A stretch of 64,000 bases of DNA from positions 124,001-188,000 of the forward strand of contig NZ_AUGN01000004.1 of assembly GCF_000422685.1 (NCBI RefSeq), written 5' to 3'. The notes beneath the pieces are model-generated. The model ran no database searches. It worked only from the letters and a program-made list of their open reading frames with translations, and was not told the origin of the DNA. The position numbers and the translations under genes are program-made. Shown here in pieces: positions 43,584 through 53,681 of this stretch; positions within the stretch are counted from its first letter, which is position 1; each line of letters opens with the position of its first letter. The stretch comes from Flavobacterium gelidilacus DSM 15343. Lineage in GTDB: Bacteria > Bacteroidota > Bacteroidia > Flavobacteriales > Flavobacteriaceae.

Positions 43584-44897
43584 TTAAGATATTGGTTCAG
43601 CATACAAATCAAATTCTGTAGCATCAGTAATTTTTAACATTACAAAATCTCCTGTTTTTAAATAGAATTTTGAAGCATCAATTAAAACTTCATTATCTAC
43701 ATCTGGACTATCAAATTCAGTTCTTCCAATAAAATGTTGACCTTCTTTTCTGTCAATCACACATTTAAAAGTCTGACCAATTTTTTCTTGATTTAAATCC
43801 CAAGAAATTTGTGCCTGAATATCCATAATTTCAAGAGAACGGGCTTGTTTCACATCTTCTGGAACATCATCAACTAAATTATAAGCATGTGTATTTTCTT
43901 CGTGAGAATAAGTAAAACAACCTAATCTTTCAAAACGCATTTCTTCAACCCAGTTTTTCAAAATTTGGAAATCTTCTTCAGTTTCTCCAGGATAACCAAC
44001 AATTAAAGTCGTGCGAATTGCCATTTCTGGAACAGCTTTTCTAAAGTCTTTTAATAAGTTAGTTGTTTTCTCATAAGTTGTTCCTCTTCTCATCGATTTT
44101 AGAACACTATCAGAAATATGTTGTAACGGAATATCAATATAATTACAAATTTTTGGTTCACGTTTCATCAATTCCAAAACTTCCATCGGAAATCCTGTTG
44201 GAAATGCATAATGCAAACGAATCCATTCAATTCCTTCAACTTTTACTAAATTTTCTAGTAATTCTGCTAAATTTCTTTTCTTGTAAATATCTAAACCGTA
44301 ATATGTTAAATCTTGAGCAATTAAAATCAACTCTTTAACTCCGTTTTTAGCTAATTTCTCAGCTTCAATAACTAAATGTTCAATAGGAGTAGAGACGTGT
44401 TTACCACGCATTAATGGAATGGCACAAAAACTACAAGGTCTATCACAACCTTCTGCAATTTTTAAATACGCATAATTTTTTGGAGTTGTAGTTAAACGTT
44501 CACCAATCAATTCGTGTTTGTAATCTGCACCTAATGCTTTTAGTAATAAAGGCAATTCGGTTGTACCAAAAAATTGATCCACATTCGGAATTTCTTTTTC
44601 TAAATCCGGTCTATATCGTTCAGATAAACAGCCAGTTACAAAAACCTTGTCAACTAAACCTCTTTCTTTTTTATCAGCATATTCTAAAATCATATTTACT
44701 GATTCTTCCTTTGCATTGTCTATAAAACCACAAGTGTTGATTACGATGATATTTCCTTCATCTTCTTTAGCTTCGTGAGTCACTTCTTTGCCATTGGCTT
44801 TTAATTGTCCCATTAAAACTTCACTATCATAGACGTTTTTTGAACATCCTAGCGTAATAACATTGATTTTATTTTTCTTTAACGATTTGGTTCTCAT
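43584..44897 (-). CDS. rimO: Ribosomal protein S12 methylthiotransferase RimO
   Basis: A 437-aa radical SAM enzyme that adds a methylthio group to an aspartate of ribosomal protein S12. The N-terminal UPF0004 domain holds three cluster Cys: C18 in TLGCSKNVYDSE, one in INTCGFIDNAKEES and one in VTGCLSERY. The radical SAM motif CDRPCSFC (CX3CX2C) follows near 145, then the C-terminal TRAM domain. SKNVYDSE and GFIDNAKEES distinguish RimO from MiaB. Confidence 0.95.
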   Translation of the reverse strand: MRTKSLKKNKINVITLGCSKNVYDSEVLMGQLKANGKEVTHEAKEDEGNIIVINTCGFIDNAKEESVNMILEYADKKERGLVDKVFVTGCLSERYRPDLEKEIPNVDQFFGTTELPLLLKALGADYKHELIGERLTTTPKNYAYLKIAEGCDRPCSFCAIPLMRGKHVSTPIEHLVIEAEKLAKNGVKELILIAQDLTYYGLDIYKKRNLAELLENLVKVEGIEWIRLHYAFPTGFPMEVLELMKREPKICNYIDIPLQHISDSVLKSMRRGTTYEKTTNLLKDFRKAVPEMAIRTTLIVGYPGETEEDFQILKNWVEEMRFERLGCFTYSHEENTHAYNLVDDVPEDVKQARSLEIMDIQAQISWDLNQEKIGQTFKCVIDRKEGQHFIGRTEFDSPDVDNEVLIDASKFYLKTGDFVMLKITDATEFDLYAEPIS

Positions 44898-45011
44898 AGA
44901 ATTGAAAGTTTATTTCTGAGTTTTGGAGTGCAAAATTACGCTTTTTAAATGTAATTGTTTTGGTTTGAGTAATATTTATGATTTTCTTTATTAACATAAC
45001 TATTTCAAATA

Positions 45012-45043
45012 AAAAAAAACTACTTCTTTTGAAGTAGTTTTTC
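45012..45043 (-). terminator. Terminator of the porin gene
   Basis: AAACTACTTC and GAAGTAGTTT form a perfect 10-bp stem with a T run on the minus-strand side. Confidence 0.85.
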
Positions 45044-45062
45044 GATTTTTTATATGTGATTT

Positions 45063-46610
45063 TTAAAAGGTAACAGTGTAACTTAAGCTTACAGTATCAT
45101 TTTTATTATTGATTCTAGCTTGATCATTCATTCCAGATGAAATGAAGCTTTGATTGTAATTTCTATGGGTGTTTGCGTAAGATAAATCAATTCTAGCATT
45201 GTTGAAACTATAGCCTAATCCACCAGAATATCCAATTAAATCTCCAAAAGTTGCATCAACTTTATAAGGACTTTCTTCAAATCTATAACCAGCTCTTAAA
45301 CTAATTTGTTTAATTTTATATTCACCACCAACATTATATGAAATTGTGTTTTTTAAATTTGCACTCATGTTATCATTTAAAGAAGCATATAATGCATCAT
45401 TTTTAGGTCTGAATGTTGTTGTGCTGTAATCTTTAGAAGACACATCTACATTAATAAAACCATTACTTCCAAAAATATAAGCAGCACTTCCTGTCCACTT
45501 ACTCGGTGTTTTTACATTGTAGCTAGGATAAACGTTCACAACATTTGGATCAACTACATCTGTATAAGTTCCGTTAGCATCAGAATTTACAACAACTAGG
45601 CGTTGTGATAACTCATCATTTAAAGCATACCATGTAGGTGACTCATAAGCAATTCCTAATCTAAATTCTTCAGTAACCTTTGCTATTGCTCCTAAGTTAA
45701 GAGAAAAACCTCTGCCATAAGTGTATAAATCATTGTCAAATTGAATTCTCTTGACAGTTGAACCAGTAGTATATTCTGGATTATTATTACTTTCATAAAC
45801 AGAAGAAGACTTTGTGTAGTCTGTAAAATGAATGTTTAAATTCATACCCAAAGAAAGAATATCATTATAATTAGCTGCAAAATTTCCAGTTAATTTTCCG
45901 TTGTATCCTTTAGATTTGATATAACTTTCTTGGTAATAATTTCCACCAACAGGTATATTTGTAAAATAATCAACGTTATTTGAATCTGTATCGTCAAAAG
46001 CACTTACAATAAAACCTTGATATCCTAACATTGCTTGTTGGGCACCAAAGCCTAAACCTCCAGTTTCTCCAAGATAATTGTATAGGCTACTTACTGATTC
46101 TCCGGGTTGTGTTTGTAAATATTCTAATTGATAACCTTGAGCAGCATCTGAAAAATAATTACCTATTGAATTGTTAGGATTGGTTCCTTTTGAAAATAGT
46201 TGATTATTAAAGTTATTTGTGTTTTCATAATTGATGGCAAAACTTAATTTTTTCCAATCACTGCTATCATTGGTGTTATCAAAAACAAAAACAGCTCCAA
46301 TTTGATTAATATCTAACTTAAAATCATTTTCACTCGATCTTGAACCAAAATAAGTAGAATTATTTTTTTGGTTAAAACCAGAAACTGTAGCACTAAACGT
46401 ATTGTATTTAAAGACAACAGAACCAGCAGGATTGATATTGATAGCAGATAAATCTCCGCCAATTGCTCCCATTGAACCACTCATTGCTCTAAATCTAGCT
46501 GTTCCATTTAAATCTTCTACAGCATATCTAAGTGCATCGCTTGGTGTTGTTTCTTGCGAAAGGCCAATAAATGATGTTCCTAGTAATAAGGATAAGAATA
46601 TTTTTTTCAT
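45063..46610 (-). CDS. Outer-membrane protein of the FadL/OmpP1/TodX family
   Basis: A 515-aa protein with a signal peptide (MKKIFLSLLLGTSFIGLS). After DALRYAVEDLNGTARFRAMS comes the N-terminal hatch of FadL-type porins (GSMGAIGGDLSAININPAG, with the conserved NPA). The rest is a long series of amphipathic beta strands ending in the aromatic VSLSYTVTF, the outer-membrane insertion signal. It likely passes hydrophobic substrates. In Flavobacteria such proteins are often labelled 'hemin receptor', which the sequence does not show. It lies 32 bases downstream of the repetitive lipoprotein, probably in one operon. Confidence 0.87.
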   Translation of the reverse strand: MKKIFLSLLLGTSFIGLSQETTPSDALRYAVEDLNGTARFRAMSGSMGAIGGDLSAININPAGSVVFKYNTFSATVSGFNQKNNSTYFGSRSSENDFKLDINQIGAVFVFDNTNDSSDWKKLSFAINYENTNNFNNQLFSKGTNPNNSIGNYFSDAAQGYQLEYLQTQPGESVSSLYNYLGETGGLGFGAQQAMLGYQGFIVSAFDDTDSNNVDYFTNIPVGGNYYQESYIKSKGYNGKLTGNFAANYNDILSLGMNLNIHFTDYTKSSSVYESNNNPEYTTGSTVKRIQFDNDLYTYGRGFSLNLGAIAKVTEEFRLGIAYESPTWYALNDELSQRLVVVNSDANGTYTDVVDPNVVNVYPSYNVKTPSKWTGSAAYIFGSNGFINVDVSSKDYSTTTFRPKNDALYASLNDNMSANLKNTISYNVGGEYKIKQISLRAGYRFEESPYKVDATFGDLIGYSGGLGYSFNNARIDLSYANTHRNYNQSFISSGMNDQARINNKNDTVSLSYTVTF

Positions 46611-46642
46611 AGTATTTTTTCTTTTTTCTTAATCAATTAATT

Positions 46643-47632
46643 TTAACCGCGACCTCCACGACCACCGCCACCACCTGATGAACGTCCACCACCAGAACTT
46701 CCACCAGAAGAACCACCTGATGATCTACTTCCCCCAAAACTTCCCCCCGAATTACTACTTCTAGGAGTTGAACTACTTCGTGGTGTTGTAGTTGTTCTCG
46801 GAGATGTTGTTGTTCTAGGACTATTTATACTTCTTGGAGAAGTTGTGCTTCTTGGCGAAGTTGTTCTTGGACTTGTAGTAGTATTTCTAGGAGAGTTATT
46901 TGTGTTTATGGATGAAGATCTTGTTCTTGGACTTCTTACAGTAGAATTTCCTATTTGATTGTTTCTTCCGGTAACAGTTGCTGTTCTTCCAGAACTTCTT
47001 CCAGAATTAGCCGGATTATATCTACTCATTCCTCTGGTACCAGCATTGTATGATACATTTCCTCGATAATTTCCTCCGTAGAAATTGTTGTAACCATAAT
47101 ATGGGTTATAGCCCCAATTATTAAAGCCGTAACCATAACCAAAATAAGGATTATACCAATTATTCCAACCATAGTTAAATCCTAATCCCCAAGTGTTCCC
47201 AAAATAGAATCCATTATTCCATCCTGGACCATACCAAGAATTATAGCCATAACCCCAGTTATTCCATCCGTTATTATAGAAGTTAACATTTACTTGATCT
47301 GAATTATTTCCCCATCCGGCATAACTTCTTTCTACAACGTATACGGTATCAGTTTCATTTGAAGTATAGGAATCTACATCAGTAAAATATTCAGTTTCCT
47401 CAAATTCATCTTGCATATCCTTAAATTTGTCAACGTAGACATTATTTGGTTGCACTTGAGTGTAGGTTTGAGTTTCATCTAGTGTGGTTTCTCTTTTTGA
47501 TGAGCTGTAAATTCCATCATTATCTTCATAAGAAGAATTCTTGAAAGAACCACATGAAGTTATACCAATCGATACTAAACTTAGGAGCAACAATCGGTAG
47601 TTTTTAATTGAAGTTTGGTAAATAGTTTTCAT
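46643..47632 (-). CDS. Low-complexity repetitive lipoprotein
   Basis: A 329-aa lipoprotein with lipobox GITSC (Cys near 27). Three composition blocks follow: an acidic region to about 110, a Gly/Asn/Tyr/Trp-rich region at about 115-195 (repeated GWNNW, GYGYN forms), then a Ser/Thr/Pro/Arg region at 210-295 with many TSPR and SPRTT units, and finally a Gly/Ser/Arg-rich tail ending GGGRGGRG. No enzymatic domain is seen. It may be a surface or scaffold protein and shares an operon with the FadL-type porin. The genes for proS and this protein are divergent with overlapping promoters. Confidence 0.75.
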   Translation of the reverse strand: MKTIYQTSIKNYRLLLLSLVSIGITSCGSFKNSSYEDNDGIYSSSKRETTLDETQTYTQVQPNNVYVDKFKDMQDEFEETEYFTDVDSYTSNETDTVYVVERSYAGWGNNSDQVNVNFYNNGWNNWGYGYNSWYGPGWNNGFYFGNTWGLGFNYGWNNWYNPYFGYGYGFNNWGYNPYYGYNNFYGGNYRGNVSYNAGTRGMSRYNPANSGRSSGRTATVTGRNNQIGNSTVRSPRTRSSSINTNNSPRNTTTSPRTTSPRSTTSPRSINSPRTTTSPRTTTTPRSSSTPRSSNSGGSFGGSRSSGGSSGGSSGGGRSSGGGGGRGGRG

Positions 47633-47650
47633 AATAGCAAGTTTTTATTG

Positions 47651-47678
47651 TTGGACATCACAAAAATAGTTAGTTTTG
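47651..47678 (+). promoter_or_regulatory. Promoter of proS, interleaved with the divergent lipoprotein promoter
   Basis: TTG (47651-47653), 17 bases, TAGTTTTG (47671-47678). On the minus strand the -7 element TATTTTTG of the lipoprotein gene lies at 47668-47661, inside the same span. Confidence 0.6.
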
Positions 47679-47741
47679 TCGAATATTTTAGTTAAAATTT
47701 ATATAAGAAATAGTAACAATTTTTATGCCAATTCACTAGTA

Positions 47742-49220
47742 ATGAGTAAAAACTTAACAAAAAGAGCAGAGGATTATTCTAAATGGTACAACGAATTAGT
47801 TGTAAAAGCCGATTTAGCAGAGAATTCAGGAGTAAGAGGATGTATGGTAATTAAGCCATATGGTTATGCAATTTGGGAAAAAATGCAAGCCGAATTAGAT
47901 AGAATGTTTAAAGAAACAGGTCATCAAAATGCCTATTTTCCCCTTTTTGTTCCCAAAAGTATGTTTGAGGCAGAGGAGAAAAATGCTGAAGGATTTGCAA
48001 AGGAATGTGCTATTGTAACTCATTATCGTTTAAAAAATGATGAAGACAATCCTGGAAAATTAAAAGTTGATGAAAATGCTAAATTAGAAGAAGAGCTAAT
48101 TGTTCGTCCAACTAGTGAAGCTATTATCTGGTCAACATATAAAGGATGGGTTCAGTCTTACAGGGATTTACCATTACTAATTAATCAATGGGCAAATGTT
48201 GTTCGTTGGGAAATGCGTACACGTTTGTTTTTAAGAACAGCTGAGTTCTTATGGCAAGAAGGGCATACAGCTCATGCTACAAAACAAGAAGCTATAGAGG
48301 AATCTGAAAAAATGATGAATGTTTATGCTGATTTTTCAGAAAGATTTATGGCAATTCCTGTAATAAAAGGGTTAAAAACTGAAACAGAGCGTTTTGCAGG
48401 AGCAGAAGAAACTTATTGTATTGAAGCATTAATGCAAGATGGAAAAGCGCTCCAAGCAGGAACTTCTCACTTTTTAGGTCAAAATTTTGCCAAAGCTTTT
48501 GATGTAAAATTTGCAAATGCTGAAGGAAAACAAGAATACGTTTGGGGAACTTCTTGGGGTGTTTCTACGCGTTTGATGGGTGCTCTAGTTATGACGCATT
48601 CAGATGATTTGGGTTTGGTGTTACCTCCAAATTTAGCTCCAATTCAAGTTGTAATTGTGCCTATTTTTAAAACAGATGAGGAATTTGAAAGAATTTCAGT
48701 TGTTGTAAATGATTTAGTAGCTCAATTTAAAAAACTGAATATATCTGTTAAGTTTGATAATAGAACGACACATAAGCCAGGATTTAAGTTTGCTGAATGG
48801 GAATTGAAAGGTGTTCCTGTTCGAATTGCAGTTGGTCCAAAAGATTTAGAAAATAAAACTTTCGAAATTGCAAGAAGAGATACTTTAACTAAAGAAATTA
48901 TCGCTCAAGAAGGAGTTGTAAGTTATATTTCCGAATTATTAGAGACAATTCAATCTGATTTATTTAATAAAGCATTAAAGTATAGAGACACGCATATAAC
49001 TGAGGTTCAGAATTTTGAAGAATTTAAGGATGTTTTAGAAAATAAAAATGGTTTTGTGTCGGCACATTGGGATGGAACGGCAGAAACTGAAGAGAAAATT
49101 AAGGAATTAACTAAGGCAACTATCAGATGCATCCCTTTAGATGGCGCTATTGAAGAAGGAAAGTGTGTTTTAACTGGTTCAAAATCAGAGCGTAGAGTTT
49201 TATTTGCAAAAGCATATTAA
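47742..49220 (+). CDS. proS: Prolyl-tRNA synthetase
   Basis: A 492-aa class II synthetase of the short archaeal/eukaryotic-like form (no YbaK-type editing insert). Motif 2 region [20 protein letters not shown], then [16 protein letters not shown] and [12 protein letters not shown] (motif 3), the anticodon-binding domain, and the C-terminal domain ending [11 protein letters not shown]. Start chosen at ATG 47742 ([11 protein letters not shown]); the frame from 47676 lies in the promoter. Confidence 0.97.
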   Translation: MSKNLTKRAEDYSKWYNELVVKADLAENSGVRGCMVIKPYGYAIWEKMQAELDRMFKETGHQNAYFPLFVPKSMFEAEEKNAEGFAKECAIVTHYRLKNDEDNPGKLKVDENAKLEEELIVRPTSEAIIWSTYKGWVQSYRDLPLLINQWANVVRWEMRTRLFLRTAEFLWQEGHTAHATKQEAIEESEKMMNVYADFSERFMAIPVIKGLKTETERFAGAEETYCIEALMQDGKALQAGTSHFLGQNFAKAFDVKFANAEGKQEYVWGTSWGVSTRLMGALVMTHSDDLGLVLPPNLAPIQVVIVPIFKTDEEFERISVVVNDLVAQFKKLNISVKFDNRTTHKPGFKFAEWELKGVPVRIAVGPKDLENKTFEIARRDTLTKEIIAQEGVVSYISELLETIQSDLFNKALKYRDTHITEVQNFEEFKDVLENKNGFVSAHWDGTAETEEKIKELTKATIRCIPLDGAIEEGKCVLTGSKSERRVLFAKAY

Positions 49221-49237
49221 AAAATAATAAATTTCTG

Positions 49238-49267
49238 TTGCGAAAATAAAAAATAGTTGTATTTTTG
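49238..49267 (+). promoter_or_regulatory. Promoter of the tRNA-Glu pair
   Basis: TTG (49238-49240), 19 bases, TATTTTTG (49260-49267), an exact consensus match. The first tRNA begins 22 bases after the -7 element. Confidence 0.75.
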
Positions 49268-49288
49268 CATCCGCAATACAGAAATATT

Positions 49289-49360
49289 GGCCCGTTCGTC
49301 TATCGGTTAGGACGCATGGTTTTCATCCATGTAAGAGGGGTTCGATTCCCCTACGGGCTA
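49289..49360 (+). tRNA. tRNA-Glu (anticodon TTC), copy 1
   Basis: A 72-nt cloverleaf: acceptor GGCCCGT pairs with ACGGGCT (G-T at the first pair), D-arm with CGGTTAGG, anticodon stem CATGG/CCATG with loop TTTTCAT (anticodon TTC), T-arm AGGGGTTCGATTCCCCT. CCA is not encoded. Confidence 0.97.
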
Positions 49361-49385
49361 CAAATATTGAAATTACTGGATTACT

Positions 49386-49457
49386 GGCCCGTTCGTCTAT
49401 CGGTTAGGACGCATGGTTTTCATCCATGTAAGAGGGGTTCGATTCCCCTACGGGCTA
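49386..49457 (+). tRNA. tRNA-Glu (anticodon TTC), copy 2
   Basis: Identical to copy 1 over all 72 bases and separated from it by 25 bases, so both come from one precursor. CCA is not encoded. Confidence 0.97.
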
Positions 49458-49522
49458 CAATTAGTTGTAAATAAGTTTTGTAAAATAAAAGGTAGTGTCT
49501 CTATTTTTTGTTTTATTAGTTA

Positions 49523-49571
49523 AAACCAAAGTGATTGTTTTACAATTGTGGGAGGTTTTTCTTTTTTAACT
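49523..49571 (+). terminator. Possible terminator of the tRNA transcript
   Basis: AAACC ... GGTTT enclose ATTGT-TTT-ACAAT, giving an imperfect hairpin followed by TTTCTTTTTT. Confidence 0.4.
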
Positions 49572-49611
49572 AGTAGTTTATAAATAATTATTACAATTAA
49601 ATTAAGAAAAA

Positions 49612-49863
49612 ATGGCAAATCACAAGTCAGCATTAAAGAGAATTAGAACAAGCGAGAAGAAAAGAGTAATCAACAAATATCAGCATAAGACTACACGTAA
49701 TGCTATCAAAGCAATTCGTATGGCTACTGATAAAGCTGATGCAACAATAAAATTGAACGAAGTATTTTCAATGATTGATAAATTAGCTAAAAAGAATATT
49801 ATTCATTCTAACAAAGCTTCAAACTTAAAATCTAAGTTAACTAAATTTGTAGCTTCTTTATAA
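49612..49863 (+). CDS. rpsT: 30S ribosomal protein S20
   Basis: An 83-aa very basic helical protein (MANHKSALKRIRTSEKKR start, then NKYQHKTTRNAIKAI), the form of S20. It binds 16S rRNA. Its own terminator follows. Confidence 0.98.
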   Translation: MANHKSALKRIRTSEKKRVINKYQHKTTRNAIKAIRMATDKADATIKLNEVFSMIDKLAKKNIIHSNKASNLKSKLTKFVASL

Positions 49864-49886
49864 GAATTTACAAATTTTAATAATTC

Positions 49887-49913
49887 AAAGCCCTCTTTTG
49901 AGGGCTTTTTTTA
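49887..49913 (+). terminator. Terminator of rpsT
   Basis: AAAGCCCTC and GAGGGCTTT form a perfect stem with loop TTTT and a following T run. Confidence 0.9.
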
Positions 49914-49986
49914 TGAGATTAAGTTAAGAAATAGTAAATATACGTAAAGTAATGCATTGGTTAGTATTTTATTAGAAAATAAGTAT

Positions 49987-49994
49987 TACCTTTG
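49987..49994 (+). promoter_or_regulatory. -7 promoter element of typA
   Basis: TACCTTTG matches the consensus exactly, 18 bases before the ATG. The nearest -33 candidate is TTA at 49961. Confidence 0.5.
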
Positions 49995-50012
49995 CACCAC
50001 TAAAAAAATAAG

Positions 50013-51809
50013 ATGGAATCTATCAGAAACATTGCAATTATTGCACACGTTGACCACGGTAAAACTACCTTGGTTGATAAAATTATGTATCACTGTCAAT
50101 TATTTCGTGATAACGAAAACACAGGTGATTTAATATTAGATAACAATGATTTAGAGCGTGAAAGAGGAATTACGATTACCTCTAAAAACGTTTCTGTACA
50201 ATATAAAGGAACAAAAATCAACATTATCGACACACCTGGTCACGCGGATTTTGGTGGAGAAGTAGAACGTGTATTAAACATGGCTGATGGTGTTTGTCTT
50301 TTAGTAGATGCATTTGAAGGGCCAATGCCTCAAACGCGTTTCGTGTTACAAAAAGCTATTGACTTAGGATTAAAACCATGTGTTGTAATCAATAAAGTAG
50401 ATAAAGAAAACTGTACTCCTGAAGAAGTTCATGAAAAAGTTTTTGACTTAATGTTTGAATTAGGTGCAGAAGAATGGCAATTAGACTTTCCAACTGTTTA
50501 TGGTTCTGCAAAAAATAACTGGATGTCTGACCATTGGGAAAACGTAACTGATAATGTTGAAGCATTATTAGATATGGTTATCGAAAATGTACCAGCTCCT
50601 AAAGTTTCTGAAGGAACGCCTCAAATGCTAATTACATCTTTAGACTTTTCAAGTTTTACAGGTCGTATTGCAATTGGACGTCTTGAAAGAGGTGTTTTAA
50701 GAGAAGGAATGCCAATCTCATTAGTAAAAAGAGATGGTACTATAACAAAATCACGTATTAAAGAATTACATACTTTTGAAGGTCTTGGACGTAAAAAAGT
50801 ACAAGAAGTTATTGCTGGAGATATTTGTGCAATTATTGGTGTGGAAGGTTTTGAAATTGGTGATACTATTGCTGATTATGAAAACCCTGAAGGACTTGCT
50901 TCAATTGCTATTGATGAGCCGACAATGAGTATGTTATTTACAATTAACGATTCTCCTTTCTTTGGTAAAGAAGGTAAATTTGTAACATCAAGACACATTA
51001 GAGATAGACTGACTAAAGAATTAGAGAAAAATTTAGCCATGAAAATGGGTGAAACTGATTCAGCAGATAAATTTATGGTTTTTGGTCGTGGTGTACTTCA
51101 CTTATCTGTTCTTATTGAAACAATGAGAAGAGAAGGATACGAATTACAAATCGGTCAACCACAAGTTATCATCAAAGAAATTGATGGCAAAAAATGTGAA
51201 CCAATTGAAGAATTAACAATCGATTTACCTGAAAATCTTTCTGGTAGAGCTGTGGAATTTGTTACATTACGTAAGGGTGAAATGCTTTCTATGGAAGGTA
51301 AAGGTGAACGTATGATTATCAAATTCAACATTCCATCACGTGGAATTATCGGATTACGTAATCAATTATTAACTGCAACTGCAGGTGAGGCAATTATGTC
51401 ACACCGTTATATAGGATATGAGCCTTTCAAAGGAGCAATTCCAGGACGTAATAATGGTTCGTTAATTTCTATGGAAAACGGAAAAGCAATCCCTTATTCT
51501 ATTGATAAATTACAAGATAGAGGTAAATTCTTCGTTGAACCAAATGCTGAAATCTATGAAGGTCAAGTTATTGGTGAAAACTCTCGTTCTGATGATATGT
51601 GTATCAACGTAACGAAAGCTAAAAAACAATCTAACGTTCGTTCTTCTGGAAATGATGAAAAAGCTAGAATTATTCCTCCAATCATTTTCTCTCTAGAAGA
51701 AGCTTTGGAATACATTCAAAAAGATGAATATGTGGAGGTTACACCAAAATCTATTCGTTTAAGAAAAATCTATTTGACAGAAACAGACAGAAAACGTTTC
51801 AAAATATAA
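50013..51809 (+). CDS. typA: Ribosome-associated GTPase TypA/BipA
   Basis: A 598-aa translational GTPase. G1 AHVDHGKTTL at 11-20, switch I RGITITSKN, G3 DTPGHADFGGEVER, G4 NKVD, then EF-G-like domains and the BipA-specific C-terminal domain (NNGSLISMENGKAIPYS, EVTPKSIRLRK). It helps 50S subunit assembly and stress or cold adaptation in other bacteria. Own promoter and terminator. Confidence 0.97.
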   Translation: MESIRNIAIIAHVDHGKTTLVDKIMYHCQLFRDNENTGDLILDNNDLERERGITITSKNVSVQYKGTKINIIDTPGHADFGGEVERVLNMADGVCLLVDAFEGPMPQTRFVLQKAIDLGLKPCVVINKVDKENCTPEEVHEKVFDLMFELGAEEWQLDFPTVYGSAKNNWMSDHWENVTDNVEALLDMVIENVPAPKVSEGTPQMLITSLDFSSFTGRIAIGRLERGVLREGMPISLVKRDGTITKSRIKELHTFEGLGRKKVQEVIAGDICAIIGVEGFEIGDTIADYENPEGLASIAIDEPTMSMLFTINDSPFFGKEGKFVTSRHIRDRLTKELEKNLAMKMGETDSADKFMVFGRGVLHLSVLIETMRREGYELQIGQPQVIIKEIDGKKCEPIEELTIDLPENLSGRAVEFVTLRKGEMLSMEGKGERMIIKFNIPSRGIIGLRNQLLTATAGEAIMSHRYIGYEPFKGAIPGRNNGSLISMENGKAIPYSIDKLQDRGKFFVEPNAEIYEGQVIGENSRSDDMCINVTKAKKQSNVRSSGNDEKARIIPPIIFSLEEALEYIQKDEYVEVTPKSIRLRKIYLTETDRKRFKI

Positions 51810-51820
51810 TTAAATTATTA

Positions 51821-51854
51821 AAATGTCTCACTTTTTTAGTGGGACATTTTTTTT
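51821..51854 (+). terminator. Terminator of typA
   Basis: AAATGTCTCACT and AGTGGGACATTT form a stem with one G-T pair, followed by a T run. Confidence 0.85.
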
Positions 51855-51887
51855 ATATACCTATTTTTGCATTTCAACACAATTACT

Positions 51888-52913
51888 ATGTATCGTTTAT
51901 TAATTCGCCCCATTTTATTTAAATTTGATCCTGAAAAAGTACATCACTTTACTTTTTCTTTAATTCGTTTTTTACATAAAATTCCCTTTGTAGGAAGTTT
52001 AATCAATTCGTATTACGAAGTAAAAAGTCTAAAATTAGAACGAGAGGTATTCGGATTAAAATTCAAAAACCCAGTGGGTTTAGCAGCAGGATTTGATAAA
52101 GACGCAAAACTATACCAAGAATTATCGAATTTCGGATTCGGATTTATTGAAATCGGAACTTTAACTCCAAAGCCACAAGAAGGAAATCCTAAAAAGCGAC
52201 TTTTTAGATTGCAAGAAGATTCAGCAATCATTAATCGTATGGGTTTTAATAATGGTGGTGTTGAAGAAGCGATTATTAGACTTAAAAAAAACAATGGTGT
52301 TCTAATTGGTGGAAACATCGGAAAAAACAAAATCACTCCAAATGAAGAAGCTGTAAACGACTATGTAATTTGTTTTGAAGCTTTATTTGATTATGTTGAT
52401 TATTTTGTTGTGAATGTAAGTTCACCAAACACTCCAAATTTAAGAGAACTTCAGGAAAAAGAACCTTTGAAAGCTTTGTTGAATACGTTACAAAATCTTA
52501 ATTTAAAGAAAAATAAGCCAAAACCAATTCTGTTAAAAATTGCCCCAGATTTAACAAACGAACAATTGTTAGATATTATTGAAATTGTAAACGAAACTAA
52601 AATAGCTGGAGTTATTGCATCAAATACAACTATTTCTCGTGAAGGCCTAGAATCAGCTAACAAATCAGAAATGGGTGGTTTATCTGGAAAACCATTAACT
52701 AATCGTTCAACTGAAGTAATTCGTTTTCTGTCAGAAAAAAGCAATAAATCATTTCCAATTATTGGAGTAGGAGGAATTCACTGTGCAAAAGATGCTTTAG
52801 AAAAATTAGATGCTGGTGCAAGTTTAATACAACTATACACAGGTTTTATTTATGAAGGTCCAAAATTGATCAAAGAAATTAATAAGGCCTTGCTTAAGAA
52901 AAGTTCAGTTTAA
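51888..52913 (+). CDS. pyrD: Dihydroorotate dehydrogenase (quinone), class 2
   Basis: A 341-aa flavoenzyme that oxidises dihydroorotate to orotate in pyrimidine synthesis. The N-terminal helical part ([19 protein letters not shown]) docks to the membrane for quinone access, which marks class 2. The FMN barrel follows: [48 protein letters not shown] (with the catalytic Ser region) and [15 protein letters not shown]. Start ATG 51888; -7 element TATTTTTG at 51862-51869. Confidence 0.96.
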   Translation: MYRLLIRPILFKFDPEKVHHFTFSLIRFLHKIPFVGSLINSYYEVKSLKLEREVFGLKFKNPVGLAAGFDKDAKLYQELSNFGFGFIEIGTLTPKPQEGNPKKRLFRLQEDSAIINRMGFNNGGVEEAIIRLKKNNGVLIGGNIGKNKITPNEEAVNDYVICFEALFDYVDYFVVNVSSPNTPNLRELQEKEPLKALLNTLQNLNLKKNKPKPILLKIAPDLTNEQLLDIIEIVNETKIAGVIASNTTISREGLESANKSEMGGLSGKPLTNRSTEVIRFLSEKSNKSFPIIGVGGIHCAKDALEKLDAGASLIQLYTGFIYEGPKLIKEINKALLKKSSV

Positions 52914-52924
52914 TTTAGCCTATA

Positions 52925-52957
52925 AATTTGTGATAATTCGTGTAAATTCGTGTTAAC
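52925..52957. repeat. Tandem ATTCGTGTAA words
   Basis: AATTTGTGATAATTCGTGTA followed by AATTCGTGTTAACC gives about three 11-base units between pyrD and the convergent DUF3307 gene. Confidence 0.5.
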
Positions 52958-52961
52958 CTTT

Positions 52962-53681
52962 CTAATAAAAACTAATTTGCGTTCCAAATTCAACTAATAA
53001 ACCAGCTAAAATTGCGATTCCAAAACTTAATAAGGTTCCAATAAGAACATATTCTGTAAGTTTTCGATCTTTTGCTTCTTTTAAATCACCAAATCTAAAG
53101 ATTGATTTTGCAGCCAATAAAAACCCAATAGCTTCAAAATGATTGGTAATAATGAAGCAAAATACAAATAAGCGTTCCAAAATTCCAATATAATTTCCAG
53201 CGTTTTGCAACGAATTATCTTCTTTGTTTTTACTTTCAGGTGTCCAAATTGAAATTATATTTTTAATAATTATCGAAGTTGGTTTCGTCAACAAAACTAT
53301 TCCAGTTATTAAAATCCAAATTCTATTATCTATATTTTGAAAATCTATTGAAGTGTTGTTATAAGTTAAAACTATTATAAAAATCATTATTAAATGCAAC
53401 AACTGATCAATTGAAAACCAAATGCGTTTCGTCTTTTTCTTTTGAAATTTCAGTTTTAGTAAGTCAATAATTCCGTGTGAAACGGCTAAAAGAATTCCAT
53501 AAACTATAAAATCAGCTTCAGCTACAAATAGCAACATCAAAAGTAAATGAAGAGCTGTGTGTATATACAAATACATACTTTTCTCTTTCTTTTTTTCTTT
53601 GTCTGAAACCCATTTGTTTGGTTGCAATATAAAATCACCAATCAAATGTGCCAATAAAAGTTTTGTGAATAATAGCATCAT
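52962..53681 (-). CDS. DUF3307 multi-pass membrane protein
   Basis: A 239-aa membrane protein. The first 120 residues match DUF3307 (LFTKLLLAHLIGDFILQPNKW, YLYIHTALHLLLMLL), with a conserved His-Asp pattern in the first helices. About six hydrophobic segments are visible in all. Its ATG overlaps the SatD stop (ATGA), so both proteins are made together. SatD and DUF3307 are adjacent in many genomes; function is unknown. Confidence 0.85.
   Translation of the reverse strand: MMLLFTKLLLAHLIGDFILQPNKWVSDKEKKKEKSMYLYIHTALHLLLMLLFVAEADFIVYGILLAVSHGIIDLLKLKFQKKKTKRIWFSIDQLLHLIMIFIIVLTYNNTSIDFQNIDNRIWILITGIVLLTKPTSIIIKNIISIWTPESKNKEDNSLQNAGNYIGILERLFVFCFIITNHFEAIGFLLAAKSIFRFGDLKEAKDRKLTEYVLIGTLLSFGIAILAGLLVEFGTQISFY

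Noticed and set aside
43442..43624. A 60-aa frame between the secreted protein gene and rimO
   Set aside because: It overlaps both genes on the same strand in another frame and has an AT-driven composition rich in Ile, Asn and Tyr.
49265..49474. A 69-aa open frame across the two tRNA-Glu genes
   Set aside because: It is a frame created by the duplicated tRNA sequence; both halves encode the same residues for this reason.
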